A stretch of 64,000 nt of DNA from Methylocapsa sp. S129. Lineage in GTDB: Bacteria; Pseudomonadota; Alphaproteobacteria; Rhizobiales; Beijerinckiaceae. The stretch lies in assembly GCF_009765995.1 (NCBI RefSeq), contig NZ_LMUI01000011.1:806912-870911 (forward strand). Reading direction: 5' to 3'. Positions 38,472 through 47,065 of the stretch are shown piece after piece. Numbering within the stretch: the first letter of the stretch is position 1; each line of letters starts with the position of its first letter. The notes beneath the pieces are model-generated. The model made no database searches. It saw only the letters and a program-made list of their open reading frames with translations, and had not been told where the DNA came from. A program made the position numbers and the translations under genes.

Positions 38472-39185
38472 TCAATAGCCGAGATAGGAGCGACGAACCG
38501 AATCGTCGCTTTTTATTGCGGCGGCGGGCCCGCTGATCGCGACCCGCCCGGTCTCGATCAAATAGGCGTGATCGGCCAGATCGAGCGCCAGATTGGCGTT
38601 CTGCTCGACAATGAGCATGCTGACGCGATCCTCGCGATTGATGGCGCGCAAGATGCGGAAGATGTCTTTGATGATGATTGGCGCGAGGCCGAACGACGGC
38701 TCGTCGAGCAGCAGCAGCTTTGGCCGCAGCATCAGCGCGCGCGAGATCGCCAGCATTTGCTGCTCGCCGCCCGACAGTGTTCCCGCTTGCTGCTGCCGGC
38801 GCTCCTCAAGGCGCGGGAAATAGCCATAGACCCGGGCGAAATCTTGTTTGACCGCCTCCCTGTCGGAACGCGTATAGGCGCCCAGGCGCAGGTTTTCTTC
38901 GACGGTGAGATCGACGAAAGTGCCGCGCCCATCGGGCACATGAGCGATGCCCAGACGCACCACATCCTCGGTCTGGCGCGCGTTCATCGCGGCGCCGCCA
39001 TAATTGATCGCGCCTTCGCGCCGAACCATTGCGCAGAGCGCACGCAGCGTCGTCGTTTTGCCCGCGCCGTTGGCGCCCAGAAGCGCAGTGATGCCGCCTT
39101 CTTGGACGGCGATGTCGAGCCCGTGCAGAACCTGGATCGGCCCATAAAAGGCCTTGAGGCCGCGTGTTTCGAGCAGAGCCTCCAT
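38472..39185 (-). CDS. LivF-type ABC transporter ATPase
   Basis: 237-residue ATPase. Walker A is GANGAGKTT near residue 38, the signature is LSGGEQQMLAISRAL, Walker B is LLLDEPSFGLAP, and the switch histidine is replaced by Gln in LIVEQNAN, as normal for LivF. Its start shares one base with the LivG-type stop. With LivG it energises import. The substrate is determined by the binding protein and is unknown. Confidence 0.94.
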   Translation of the reverse strand: MEALLETRGLKAFYGPIQVLHGLDIAVQEGGITALLGANGAGKTTTLRALCAMVRREGAINYGGAAMNARQTEDVVRLGIAHVPDGRGTFVDLTVEENLRLGAYTRSDREAVKQDFARVYGYFPRLEERRQQQAGTLSGGEQQMLAISRALMLRPKLLLLDEPSFGLAPIIIKDIFRILRAINREDRVSMLIVEQNANLALDLADHAYLIETGRVAISGPAAAIKSDDSVRRSYLGY

Positions 39186-39976
39186 CAGGCCGCGTCCCCG
39201 AGATAGGCGCGAATGACGTCGGGATTCTGCTGCACTTCGCCCGGAGGCCCATCGGCGATCTTGCGGCCGAAATTGAGCGCCACAACCTGATCGGAAACGC
39301 GCATGACGAGGTTCATGTGATGCTCGACCAGCAACACCGTGATGCCGCGACGGTCGCGGATCGCCTGAATCTCGCCGCGCAAGCTGTCGACTTCTTCATG
39401 ATTGAGGCCGCCCGCCGGCTCGTCGAGCAGCAACAATCTGGGCTCGCTCGCCAAAGCGCGCGCAAGTTCGACCCGCTTCTGGGTTCCAAAGGGAAGTTCG
39501 CCCGCCGGTGTTCCGGCCACCGCGCCAAGCGCGAATTCATCGATCAACGCCATGGCGCGCTCGCGGATGCGCTGTTCCTCGCGGCGCGTCAGGGGTAGCG
39601 CCAGCGCATCGGCGAAAAAACCGCCGCGCGCCCGGCAATGGGCGCCGATCATGACATTCTCAAGCACCGTCATCGTGCGAAAGAGCGCCAGATTCTGAAA
39701 GGTGCGGGCGATGCCGCATTGCGCGATTTCGTGCTTGGACGCTGAAAGAAGCGGCCGGCCTTCAAAGGTGATAGCGCCGCGGTCGGCCCGATAGAGTCGG
39801 GACAGACAATTGAAGAGCGTTGTCTTGCCGGCGCCGTTGGGGCCGATCAGCCCGCAGATCTGTCCGCCCGCCACTGCGAAGGAAATGCTGTCGAGCGCGA
39901 CAATGCCGCCAAACCGCACGGACACGCCTTCCACGACGAGCAGAGGGGCGGCGCCCGTGCGCGGCGTTGCGCTCAT
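39185..39976 (-). CDS. LivG-type ABC transporter ATPase
   Basis: 263-residue ATPase. Walker A is GPNGAGKTTLFN, the signature region is LPFGTQKRVELARAL, Walker B is LLLDEPAGGLN, and the switch histidine is in LLVEHHMNLV. The C-terminal AYLGDAA is the LivG end. I choose ATG at 39974-39976 because the reading frame further upstream crosses a 12-C tract and lacks family similarity; its ribosome site is weak. First gene of the transporter operon. Confidence 0.92.
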   Translation of the reverse strand: MSATPRTGAAPLLVVEGVSVRFGGIVALDSISFAVAGGQICGLIGPNGAGKTTLFNCLSRLYRADRGAITFEGRPLLSASKHEIAQCGIARTFQNLALFRTMTVLENVMIGAHCRARGGFFADALALPLTRREEQRIRERAMALIDEFALGAVAGTPAGELPFGTQKRVELARALASEPRLLLLDEPAGGLNHEEVDSLRGEIQAIRDRRGITVLLVEHHMNLVMRVSDQVVALNFGRKIADGPPGEVQQNPDVIRAYLGDAA

Positions 39977-40347
39977 GTCGCCGAAGCAATCGGCTTTGCG
40001 GCGACGCGGCATGCGGATCGCCCGTGATGGCGCACCAGCCGCATGGTCATTCCCCCCCCCCCCATTGGACTTCGCCGATCTTGGAGCCGGCATAAGGATG
40101 ATGCCCTGTAATCGCTTGGCCAACAAGGCGTCCTGGCTCCTTCCCGACCAAATAGGCGCAATTGGCCGGCAAGACGCTTGTCTGATCGCCCGGACCGGAA
40201 TCCGTTGGCCATACCCTCCATTGTGAGGTCCACCAGGGTTAACGGACGGTTTAGGCTGTCACGAGAATGGTCGAGCCGCTGTAAGGACTTCGTTAGGAAT
40301 TTGAGGCGGTATGGCTCCGAGGGTTGGGGATCCCCGGAGTTTTGTTC
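39977..40347. other. Divergent intergenic region with a 12-C homopolymer
   Basis: 371 bp between the livG-type start and the outer-membrane protein start. It contains an uninterrupted run of twelve C at 40052-40063. Frames that read through the tract show no protein family. Promoters for both flanking genes presumably lie here, but none could be assigned with confidence. Confidence 0.5.
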
Positions 40348-40962
40348 ATGCGTGTCTCAGCGTTGTTTTTGCTGACAATTGGCGTTTTCGGAATGGGCTT
40401 TGCGCGGCCGGCGCTCGCCGACGGCCCTGATTATCGCACCAATACCGGGCCGAACGGCGCAGACTTCTCAGGCGTCAACCTTGGCGTCGACGCCGGCGTC
40501 GCGCTGGGCTCGGCGAGCGGCGCCAATACGTCGGGACCGGCGGGAGGCCTGCATCTCGGCTATAATTTCCAGGCCGCTCACCTCGTCGGCGGCGCCGAAA
40601 TCGACAGCATGTTCGGCTCCATCAAAGCGGGAAGCCTCGGCGGCGATTCATTCAACCAGAACTTCCTGTCGTCGGCGCGCGTCAAGGCCGGCTACGCCTT
40701 CGGCGATATTCTGGGCTACGGCACCATCGGCTGGGCCTATTCGACGGCGACCTATGAAGACCCGCTCGCATCGGAAAGCAAAACGCTCAAGGGCTCCGTT
40801 TTCGGCTTCGGTGCGGAATATGCGCTCACGCGCACCGTTTCGATTCGCGCCGAATATTTGCGCTATGATTTTGGCAACGCGACCTACAGCACGCCGTATT
40901 CATCAAAACAAATCTACACCGACACCAATCTTCTGAGAGTCGGGGCGAGCGTGCATTTCTAA
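40348..40962 (+). CDS. Outer-membrane beta-barrel protein (Omp25/OmpA-like porin family)
   Basis: 204-residue protein with a Sec signal (MRVSALFLLTIGVFGMGF, cleavage near ALA at 25). The mature part alternates short beta strands with GYNF, GYAFG and FGAEYAL patterns and ends in the aromatic VGASVHF expected for insertion by the BAM complex. This fits the eight-stranded 'outer membrane beta-barrel' family common in Rhizobiales. ATG 40348 follows GGAG; an earlier in-frame start is less likely. Function may be structural. Confidence 0.8.
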   Translation: MRVSALFLLTIGVFGMGFARPALADGPDYRTNTGPNGADFSGVNLGVDAGVALGSASGANTSGPAGGLHLGYNFQAAHLVGGAEIDSMFGSIKAGSLGGDSFNQNFLSSARVKAGYAFGDILGYGTIGWAYSTATYEDPLASESKTLKGSVFGFGAEYALTRTVSIRAEYLRYDFGNATYSTPYSSKQIYTDTNLLRVGASVHF

Positions 40963-41075
40963 AGTCACGCCGGATCCCCCGTCGAACGAACGATTGGCCC
41001 ACCGCGCCTGAAACTTCATGATGCCGCGTCCGTTTCTTCTTCAGGAGCCCATCAAGGGCCTCGAGGAGACGAACA

Positions 41076-41660
41076 ATGGCATATGGTTCGAAGGGCTCTA
41101 AATTTGTCGCTCTGGCCGCGATGATCGCGCTTGCCGGCGCGTTCGGCGGCGCCATTTCTCAAAGCTATGCTGAGACGTCGGTGATGGTCGGCGGCGCGGC
41201 GATGTATCCATCGAAGAACATCGTCGAGAACGCCGTCAACTCCAAGGATCACACGACGCTTGTAGCCGCCGTCAAGGCCGCCGGCCTCGTCGACACGCTG
41301 GCGAGCGCGGGCCCGTTCACGGTCTTTGCGCCGACCAATGAAGCGTTCGCGAAATTGCCGGCCGGCACCGTCGACACGCTCGTCAAGCCCGAGAGCAAAC
41401 CGATGCTGACCAAAATCCTCACCTATCACGTCGTCGCGGGACATTTGACCGCCGCCGATTTGATGAAGATGGTCGACGAAGGCAAAGGCAAAGCTACACT
41501 GAAGACCGTTGAAGGCGATACGCTGACGGTCGACGCGCCCATGGCCGGCAAGCTGGAGGTCGTGGACGGCAAAGGCGACAAGGCCATGATCACCATTCCA
41601 GACGTTCTTCAGTCGAATGGCGTCATCCACGTCATCGACACGGTCCTCATCCCGGGCTGA
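41076..41660 (+). CDS. Secreted fasciclin-domain protein
   Basis: 194-residue exported protein. The signal is hydrophobic ([20 protein letters not shown], cleavage near SYAET at about 31). One FAS1 domain fills the remainder, with both conserved blocks visible: [17 protein letters not shown] and [10 protein letters not shown], then [14 protein letters not shown]. Such proteins often mediate surface adhesion or matrix contacts. It is flanked by an outer-membrane protein upstream and a terminator hairpin downstream, and is probably monocistronic. Confidence 0.93.
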   Translation: MAYGSKGSKFVALAAMIALAGAFGGAISQSYAETSVMVGGAAMYPSKNIVENAVNSKDHTTLVAAVKAAGLVDTLASAGPFTVFAPTNEAFAKLPAGTVDTLVKPESKPMLTKILTYHVVAGHLTAADLMKMVDEGKGKATLKTVEGDTLTVDAPMAGKLEVVDGKGDKAMITIPDVLQSNGVIHVIDTVLIPG

Positions 41661-41676
41661 TCGACTTTTGCGCATT

Positions 41677-41707
41677 GCGAGCCCGCCGATAGAAGCGGTG
41701 GGCTCGC
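41677..41707. terminator. Candidate terminator between fasciclin and isochorismatase-family genes
   Basis: GCGAGCCC (41677-41684) pairs with GGGCTCGC (41700-41707), extended inward by three more pairs including one wobble, around a 9-base loop. It lies 17 bp after the fasciclin stop between convergent genes. The following bases CTTCGTTT are only weakly T-rich. Confidence 0.55.
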
Positions 41708-41726
41708 CTTCGTTTGCGCGAGGCGA

Positions 41727-42308
41727 TCACAGCGACGGCAGCGCCCCGACAATCTCGGCTGTCGAACGCACGCGCGCGATGCGGGGCAAGATCTTTTCGA
41801 TAGAGAATTTGTGGAGGTCTTCGCTCACGCTGGTCACGGCGTCCTCGGCGACGACGACGGCGTAATTATGCTGCCATGCCTCGCGCGCGGTCGATTCGAC
41901 GCCGAAATTAGTGGCGATGCCGGCAAGCACGATCGTGGCTATGCCGCGACGACGCAATTGCAGATCGAGCTCCGTTCCATAGAACGCGCCCCATTGTCTT
42001 TTCTTGATGACGACGCCGGCGCGCAGCGATCCGATCTCAGGCGCGAAATCCGCCCAGTCCGCTGGTAAAGCGGCCTGAGGCGCGGGCGGGGACGCATCGA
42101 CGGGTTGGCTCAGCCTGTCAATTGCATTGCCGGAAAACGCGACATGGACGAGCGCCACGAGCGCGCCGACCTCATCGAAATGGAGACCGAGGCGGGCGGC
42201 GTTCTGAACGATCTGCGCGGCCCCATAGGGCGCCAGCGGCATCGACAGGACGCCCTTCTGCACATCGATCAGAACCAAAGCCGTGGTGCGGGGATCAAGC
42301 GCCAGCAT
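41727..42308 (-). CDS. Isochorismatase-family protein, YecD-like, without catalytic cysteine
   Basis: 193-residue alpha/beta protein of the isochorismatase-like hydrolase superfamily. The Asp of LVLIDVQKGV and the Lys of VIKKRQWGAF are in place. The nucleophile position in GIATNFGVESTARE holds Gly instead of the usual Cys. This matches E. coli YecD (GISTNIGVESTAR) by memory, as does the end PRIARVRSTAEI. It may therefore not be a cysteine hydrolase at all. It is divergent from the RBBP9-type hydrolase gene by about 210 bp. Confidence 0.85.
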   Translation of the reverse strand: MLALDPRTTALVLIDVQKGVLSMPLAPYGAAQIVQNAARLGLHFDEVGALVALVHVAFSGNAIDRLSQPVDASPPAPQAALPADWADFAPEIGSLRAGVVIKKRQWGAFYGTELDLQLRRRGIATIVLAGIATNFGVESTAREAWQHNYAVVVAEDAVTSVSEDLHKFSIEKILPRIARVRSTAEIVGALPSL

Positions 42309-42516
42309 CGCGATGTTTTCCTTCGGACGTAAGAGGGTCGACGTTGCCGGCGCGATCCTGGGCCGACGATACGGAACGCGCTCCGTCGAGCTTGCGGCGG
42401 TCGCTAGCGCGGCGCCAATATAGCGCCACGACGGGCTCCTTTGTCCAGCGCGCGACCGCGGCGGTCCGCGCGAGCCCCATTTGAATATTCAACACGCCAC
42501 AGTGGAAGCAAACACC

Positions 42517-43062
42517 ATGCGCACCGCCGATCTCGATCTCTTGTTTGTCGCCGGGCTCAACGGTTCGGGCCCCGACCATTGGCAGACGCGTTGGCGCAGC
42601 CGGCTGCCGACCGCGAGACTCGTCGAACAGGCCGATTGGGATCGGCCTAAGCTGTCGCATTGGGTTCGCGCGATCGTTGAGGCTTGCGAGGCCGCGCGGC
42701 GCCCGATCGTGCTCGTCGCTCATTCGCTGGGCGTCACCACGGTGGCGCATGCCGCGCCGCTCTTGCCCGAGGGCGCTGTCAAAGGCGCCTTTCTCGTCGC
42801 TCCGCCTAGCGACGAAACCTTGGTCGCGGTCGGCGCCGGTGAATTTGCCCCGACGCCTTCAGCGCCGCTGCCCTTCGCCTCCCTTCTCATAGCGAGCCGC
42901 AACGATCCCCACGGCGCCTATAGTTTTGCGGAAACGAAGGCGTCGCAATGGGGCTCGCGTCTCGTCGCGGCCGGCGAGGCGGGCCACATCAATGCGGACA
43001 GCGGCCATGGCCCCTGGCCGGAAGGCCTGGTGCAGTTCGCGGCGTTCATCAAGGGGCTGTGA
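42517..43062 (+). CDS. RBBP9/YdeN-type serine hydrolase
   Basis: 181-residue alpha/beta hydrolase of the DUF1234/RBBP9 family. The early block LFVAGLNGSGPDHWQTRW is the family signature. The nucleophile Ser is in LVAHSLGVTT, the acid probably in IASRNDPHGAY, and the histidine in GEAGHINADSGHGPWPEG. The ATG at 42517 is preferred to an in-frame start 36 bp earlier. Substrate unknown; small carboxyl esters are typical. It ends in front of a strong shared terminator with rpsD. Confidence 0.88.
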   Translation: MRTADLDLLFVAGLNGSGPDHWQTRWRSRLPTARLVEQADWDRPKLSHWVRAIVEACEAARRPIVLVAHSLGVTTVAHAAPLLPEGAVKGAFLVAPPSDETLVAVGAGEFAPTPSAPLPFASLLIASRNDPHGAYSFAETKASQWGSRLVAAGEAGHINADSGHGPWPEGLVQFAAFIKGL

Positions 43063-43075
43063 GGTGCGCAAACGA

Positions 43076-43100
43076 AAGGGCCGCCCATAGGGCGGCCCTT
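43076..43100. terminator. Bidirectional terminator between hydrolase gene and rpsD
   Basis: AAGGGCCGCCC (43076-43086) and GGGCGGCCCTT (43090-43100) form a perfect 11-bp stem with a 3-base loop, midway between the two convergent stop codons. Neither side has a long T tract, but the stem is very stable. Confidence 0.75.
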
Positions 43101-43125
43101 CGATGGTTGCGGCGAACCGATACTG

Positions 43126-43743
43126 TCAGCGCGAATAGAATTCGATGACCAGGTTCGGCTCCATATGGGTGGGATAGGGCACTTCGGCGAGGCCGGGAAC
43201 CCGCGTCATCTTGGCCGTCATCTTGGAATGATCGACTTCCATAAAGTCGGGCACGTCGCGTTCAGCCAGGGACACCGCTTCGAGTACGAAAGCCAATTGC
43301 CTGGACGATTCCTTGACCTCGATCAGATCGCCGACCTTCACCTGATAAGAGGGAATGTTGACGCGCCGACCGTTCACCTTGACGTGGCCATGGTTGACGA
43401 ACTGGCGCGCGGCGAACACGGTCGCCACGAATTTGGCGCGATAGACGACGGCGTCGAGGCGGCGCTCGAGCAGGCCGATCAGATTGGCGCTCGAATCGCC
43501 TTTCAGGCGCAAAGCTTCCTGATAATATTTATGGAACTGCCGTTCGGAAATGTTGCCGTAATAGCCCTTGACCTTCTGCTTGGCCTTGAGCTGCGTGCCG
43601 AAGTCGGTGGCCTTGCCCTTGCGGCGCTGGCCGTGCTGGCCGGGTCCGTATTCACGCTTGTTGACAGGGCTTTTGGGACGGCCCCAGATATTCTCGCCCA
43701 TACGGCGATCGATTTTATACTTGGCTTCTGCGCGCTTCGTCAT
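43126..43743 (-). CDS. rpsD: 30S ribosomal protein S4
   Basis: 205-residue primary-binding protein of the small ribosomal subunit; it also helps in ribosome accuracy and often represses its own translation. The start [20 protein letters not shown], the S4 RNA-binding domain ([34 protein letters not shown]) and the C-terminal VIEFYSR are unambiguous. ATG 43741-43743 has AGAGGA upstream. In this genome it stands alone, not in the alpha operon, as usual for Rhizobiales. Confidence 0.98.
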   Translation of the reverse strand: MTKRAEAKYKIDRRMGENIWGRPKSPVNKREYGPGQHGQRRKGKATDFGTQLKAKQKVKGYYGNISERQFHKYYQEALRLKGDSSANLIGLLERRLDAVVYRAKFVATVFAARQFVNHGHVKVNGRRVNIPSYQVKVGDLIEVKESSRQLAFVLEAVSLAERDVPDFMEVDHSKMTAKMTRVPGLAEVPYPTHMEPNLVIEFYSR

Positions 43744-44293
43744 CGCGGTTCCTCTTGGGTGCGAATCGAGATTAAAGATGAGGAACGCGCCCTCCTGTGC
43801 AAAAAGGAAACCCTTTTGCCGACAGGCCGTCAGCGAGCTAGCCGGCGGCCACGGGTGCGTCAAACGACAAACGCGCCCTTGCAACAGGGCGCGCCCGACC
43901 GCGCTCCTCTACGGCTTCGCCTCTGCGCTGTCAATTCAGGCGGGGCGCTTTGATCAATCCGCAGTCGCAACGTCGACGAATCAAACTATAGAAAATCGCG
44001 TCTGAGCCCATGTTTGCCGCATGGCCTGCCATGCGTATTTTGCATGCAGATGGAGACTTTCAGAGCCATCGCTCATCATTTCATCGACTGTTGAGCCGTT
44101 TTTGATCAATCGCCACAGTTTCGCCATGGCTTTTTCATGCGCAATTCACATGACTTACCGCACTGCACCCTTGACTTGTGCATCGCACCATATTACCTGA
44201 GGGCCGTCTTGGAGAAGGAACGCCCGGGAATATTGAACCGCCATTCAGCGCATCGCGCCGAAGGGGCGGAGAACAGCGAGAAGGGGACCTAAT
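43744..44293. other. Intergenic region, rpsD leader and DUF1127 promoter
   Basis: About 550 bp between divergent rpsD and the DUF1127 gene. A perfect 8-bp stem with a 6-base loop lies at 43872-43893, about 130-150 bases upstream of rpsD on its template side, and might be a leader structure. The remainder is AT-richer than its surroundings from about 43960 to 44200, fitting promoter DNA. No gene or known RNA was recognised. Confidence 0.45.
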
Positions 44294-44449
44294 ATGAAGC
44301 TCTCATTCATCACGCGATTCCTGGAAGAGCGTCGTCGTTACTGGAACGTGTTGCACGAACTCTCGACCTATACCGATCGCGAGTTGCAGGATATCGGCAT
44401 CGATCGCGCCGACATCCATCACATAGCCCGCCAGGCGGCGCGCGGTTGA
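44294..44449 (+). CDS. DUF1127 small protein
   Basis: 51-residue protein: an N-terminal amphipathic part (MKLSFITRFLEERRRYWNV) followed by the DUF1127 signature LHELSTYTDRELQDIGIDRA and a short basic tail. Small DUF1127 proteins in alphaproteobacteria have been linked to RNA turnover and phosphate or carbon metabolism. It has AAGGGG before the ATG and an intrinsic terminator 75 bp after its stop, so it forms its own transcript. Confidence 0.9.
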   Translation: MKLSFITRFLEERRRYWNVLHELSTYTDRELQDIGIDRADIHHIARQAARG

Positions 44450-44521
44450 GGAATTGACGATCGGCGCCAATGACCATTCAGCGCGAGCAATCTTAGCGTT
44501 GAGCCGTTGGCGAGAGACATG

Positions 44522-44556
44522 AAAAGCCGTCGTCCCTCGGGCGACGGCTTTTTTTT
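44522..44556 (+). terminator. Intrinsic terminator after the DUF1127 gene
   Basis: GCCGTCG (44526-44532) pairs with CGACGGC (44542-44548), optionally extended inside by CCC/GGG, and is directly followed by eight T (44549-44556). Four A before the stem allow it to act weakly on the convergent manC transcript too. Confidence 0.88.
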
Positions 44557-44571
44557 GCGTTCGGCGCCCGG

Positions 44572-45987
44572 TCAGCCTCGGTTATAGACATCCTCAATGC
44601 GGATAATATCGTCCTCACCCAAATAGGAACCCGTCTGCACTTCAATCAGCTCGAGATTGATCTTGCCCGGATTGCCCAAGCGGTGTTCGCAGCCAATCGG
44701 CAGATAGATCGATTCGTTTTCATGCACGTGATGGGTTTCGCGATTGAGGGTCACCTCTGCCGTTCCGCGCACGACGATCCAATGTTCCGCGCGATGAAAG
44801 TGCTTTTGCAGGGATAGACGCCCGCCGGGCTTCACGACGATGCGCTTGACCTGATAACGCGCGCCCTCGTCGACGCTCTGATAATAGCCCCAGGGGCGAT
44901 AGGCGCGCTTGTGCTCGCTCGCCTCGGGGCGCTTTTCGGCTTTCAGCCGATCGACCAATTGCTTGATCTTGTCCGACTGCGCAGCGTCTACGACGAGGAC
45001 TGCGTCAGGAGTCGTCACGACAATGATATTGTCGAGTCCCACTACTGCAGTCAGTTGATCGTTGGCGCGAATGAGAACATTGCGCGAATCCATGGCGACA
45101 GCCTTGCCGCGCAAACTATTGCCGTCGTCGTCGCGCTCGCTCAGACGCCAGATCGTCGACCACAGGCCGATATCCGACCAGCCGACGTCGGCGGCGATGA
45201 CCGCCGCTTTGTCCGTGCGCTCCATGACGGCGTAGTCGATCGATTTCTTTGGCGCTTTCGCAAAGCTTTCCGCATCGAGCAGCAGGAAGCCGAGGTCGGA
45301 GCGCGCTTTTTCAACGGCGCTCGCGGCGGCGCTCGCCATGTCCGGTTCGAACCGATTGATTTCTTCCAGCATGCCGCCGGCGCGGAAAATAAAATTACCC
45401 GAATTCCAGAGATAGCCCTCGTCGATGAAGCGTTGCGCCGTCCGCTCGTCTGGCTTCTCGACGAAAGCTTCGACCTTGCGCACCTTGCCGGCGGCGTCAA
45501 TCGGATCGCCGGCGCGGATGTAGCCATAACCGGTCGCCGGATGATCCGGCTTGATGCCGAAGGTGACGATCACGCCGGCGGCGGCGGCGAGGCCCGCCTC
45601 CTGGCAAAGCTTGGCGAACAGGCGGCTATCGCGAAACACATGGTCGGCGGCGAGCACGGCCACGACCGCATCGGGATCGGATCTGGCGGCAAGGGCCGCG
45701 GCGATCGCGACGGCCGGTCCGCTGTCCCTGCGCATGGGTTCAAGCACGATCGTCGCCTTGGCGCCGATCTCCTCCAACTGTTCGGCGGCGAGGAAGCGGT
45801 AGTCGGCATTGGTGACGACGATCGGCTCAGAAAAAATCTCGCGATCGTCGAGCATGCCGACGATCGATTGAAACGTCGATCTTTCGCCGATCAGCGAAAT
45901 GAATTGCTTGGGACGGCTCTCGCGCGACTCTGGCCAGACGCGCGTGCCAGATCCCCCGCACATGATCACCGGAAGAATTTTCACCAT
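44572..45987 (-). CDS. manC: Mannose-1-phosphate guanylyltransferase / mannose-6-phosphate isomerase
   Basis: 471-residue bifunctional enzyme that makes GDP-mannose for exopolysaccharide or LPS. The N-terminal nucleotidyltransferase has PVIMCGGSGTRVWPESRESR and RPKQF, plus FVEKPDERTA. The C-terminal type II isomerase cupin has KPGGRLSLQKHFHRAEHWIV with the metal histidines, and IYLPIGCEHRLGNPG. ATG 45985-45987 is behind GAGGAGA; an in-frame start 102 bp earlier lacks support. No other polysaccharide genes are adjacent. Confidence 0.95.
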   Translation of the reverse strand: MVKILPVIMCGGSGTRVWPESRESRPKQFISLIGERSTFQSIVGMLDDREIFSEPIVVTNADYRFLAAEQLEEIGAKATIVLEPMRRDSGPAVAIAAALAARSDPDAVVAVLAADHVFRDSRLFAKLCQEAGLAAAAGVIVTFGIKPDHPATGYGYIRAGDPIDAAGKVRKVEAFVEKPDERTAQRFIDEGYLWNSGNFIFRAGGMLEEINRFEPDMASAAASAVEKARSDLGFLLLDAESFAKAPKKSIDYAVMERTDKAAVIAADVGWSDIGLWSTIWRLSERDDDGNSLRGKAVAMDSRNVLIRANDQLTAVVGLDNIIVVTTPDAVLVVDAAQSDKIKQLVDRLKAEKRPEASEHKRAYRPWGYYQSVDEGARYQVKRIVVKPGGRLSLQKHFHRAEHWIVVRGTAEVTLNRETHHVHENESIYLPIGCEHRLGNPGKINLELIEVQTGSYLGEDDIIRIEDVYNRG

Positions 45988-46149
45988 TGTCTCCTCGACG
46001 CCGCCTCGACGCAAAAGCCACCGCTCGCGCGACGAAGAAAACTTCACGCGCGCAACGGCCGAGGAGTGAATTAGAGCCATGCGCCGCACTAATCAAATGC
46101 CCGGAAGCGCCGGCTCTATGGCGATCTTGTCGCAGCGCGGCCCGCCGCC

Positions 46150-46275
46150 CTAAGCAGGCCATGGCTGATTCAAGAAAAAGCCATAGAGCGCCGTCGCGAT
46201 GACGACAACCATCGCCAGCGTCATAAAGCTGAAGCGGCGGGGTCGGCGGGGTGCGGATGATGAAAAGAAGCTCAT
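46150..46275 (-). CDS. Small single-pass membrane protein (41 aa)
   Basis: A 41-residue frame: a basic proline-rich head (MSFFSSSAPRRPRRF), one membrane helix (SFMTLAMVVVIATALYGFFL) and a short tail (NQPWPA). The positive head suggests a cytoplasmic N-terminus. CGAGG lies eight bases before the ATG. It sits between manC and the divergent TetR gene. Too short for family assignment; it may be one of the small membrane proteins common in this group. Confidence 0.5.
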   Translation of the reverse strand: MSFFSSSAPRRPRRFSFMTLAMVVVIATALYGFFLNQPWPA

Positions 46276-46402
46276 CGGCGTAGCCTCGTTTTGTTTCTCG
46301 CGAGACAACGTCACGTCTTCGGGATTGTTCCGACATCGGCCGCATCGCGCGACCCTTCCGCGCCTGGCCGCTTGACAGCGCGGCGTGGTTGGGTCAATTT
46401 AC

Positions 46403-46420
46403 ATACCAACCAGTCGGTAT
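46403..46420. promoter_or_regulatory. TetR-family operator
   Basis: ATACCAACCAGTCGGTAT is an 18-bp near-palindrome (ATACC/GGTAT arms, ACC...GGT core) of the ATACCGACYGGTCGGTAT type bound by many TetR/AcrR proteins. It ends 6 bp before the TetR ATG and so covers its ribosome site and probably the promoter, implying autorepression. Confidence 0.75.
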
Positions 46421-46426
46421 TTTAGA

Positions 46427-47065
46427 ATGACGAGATCCAACAAAAGCGCTGAAACCCGAGCCAGATTGCTGGAGGCCGCACGCGATGTCATTCGCGCCAA
46501 GGGCTATACGGCGACGACGGTGGACGACATTTGCTCGGCCGCGGGCGTGACCAAGGGCGGCTTCTTCCACCATTTCGCGAGCAAGGAGCAGCTTGGCGTC
46601 GCGGCGATCGCGGCGTTCGACACGATGGCGGGAGCGCTTTTTGGTTCGGCGCCTTATCAGATGCTGCCCGATCCTCGTGATCGCGTGCTGGGCTATGTCG
46701 ATCTGCGCGCTTCAATGATCCAGGGCGACGTTGCGCTGTTCAGTTGCCTGATGGGCACCACGGTGCAGGAGATTTACGCGACGCACCCGGAACTTCGCGC
46801 CGCTTGCGAGGAAGGAATGTCCGGTCACGTCGCGATGCTGGCGCGCGACATCGAGGCGGCCAAGCAGCTCTATGCGCCGGACGCGCATTGGAGCGCCGAG
46901 AACGTCGGCTATTTCATGCAGGCCGCCCTGCAGGGCGCGTTCATCTTCGTCAAGGTCAAGCAAAGCACGGAACTTGGCAGGGAATGCTTGGGGCACCTGC
47001 GGCGCTATCTGGAGACGATACTCGGCCAACCATCGAGCGATCAAACAAAGGAGAGGACGCAATGA
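46427..47065 (+). CDS. TetR/AcrR-family transcriptional regulator
   Basis: 212-residue repressor. The N-terminal helix-turn-helix is clear: RARLLEAARDVIRAKGYTA, then TTVDDICSAAGVTKGGFFHH and FASKEQL. The C-terminal ligand domain has a YxxQAALQGAF-like stretch of the TetR_C_33 type. ATG 46427 directly follows an operator palindrome. Its stop overlaps the next ATG (ATGA), so it co-controls the VOC gene and probably the downstream run of small enzymes. Confidence 0.93.
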   Translation: MTRSNKSAETRARLLEAARDVIRAKGYTATTVDDICSAAGVTKGGFFHHFASKEQLGVAAIAAFDTMAGALFGSAPYQMLPDPRDRVLGYVDLRASMIQGDVALFSCLMGTTVQEIYATHPELRAACEEGMSGHVAMLARDIEAAKQLYAPDAHWSAENVGYFMQAALQGAFIFVKVKQSTELGRECLGHLRRYLETILGQPSSDQTKERTQ

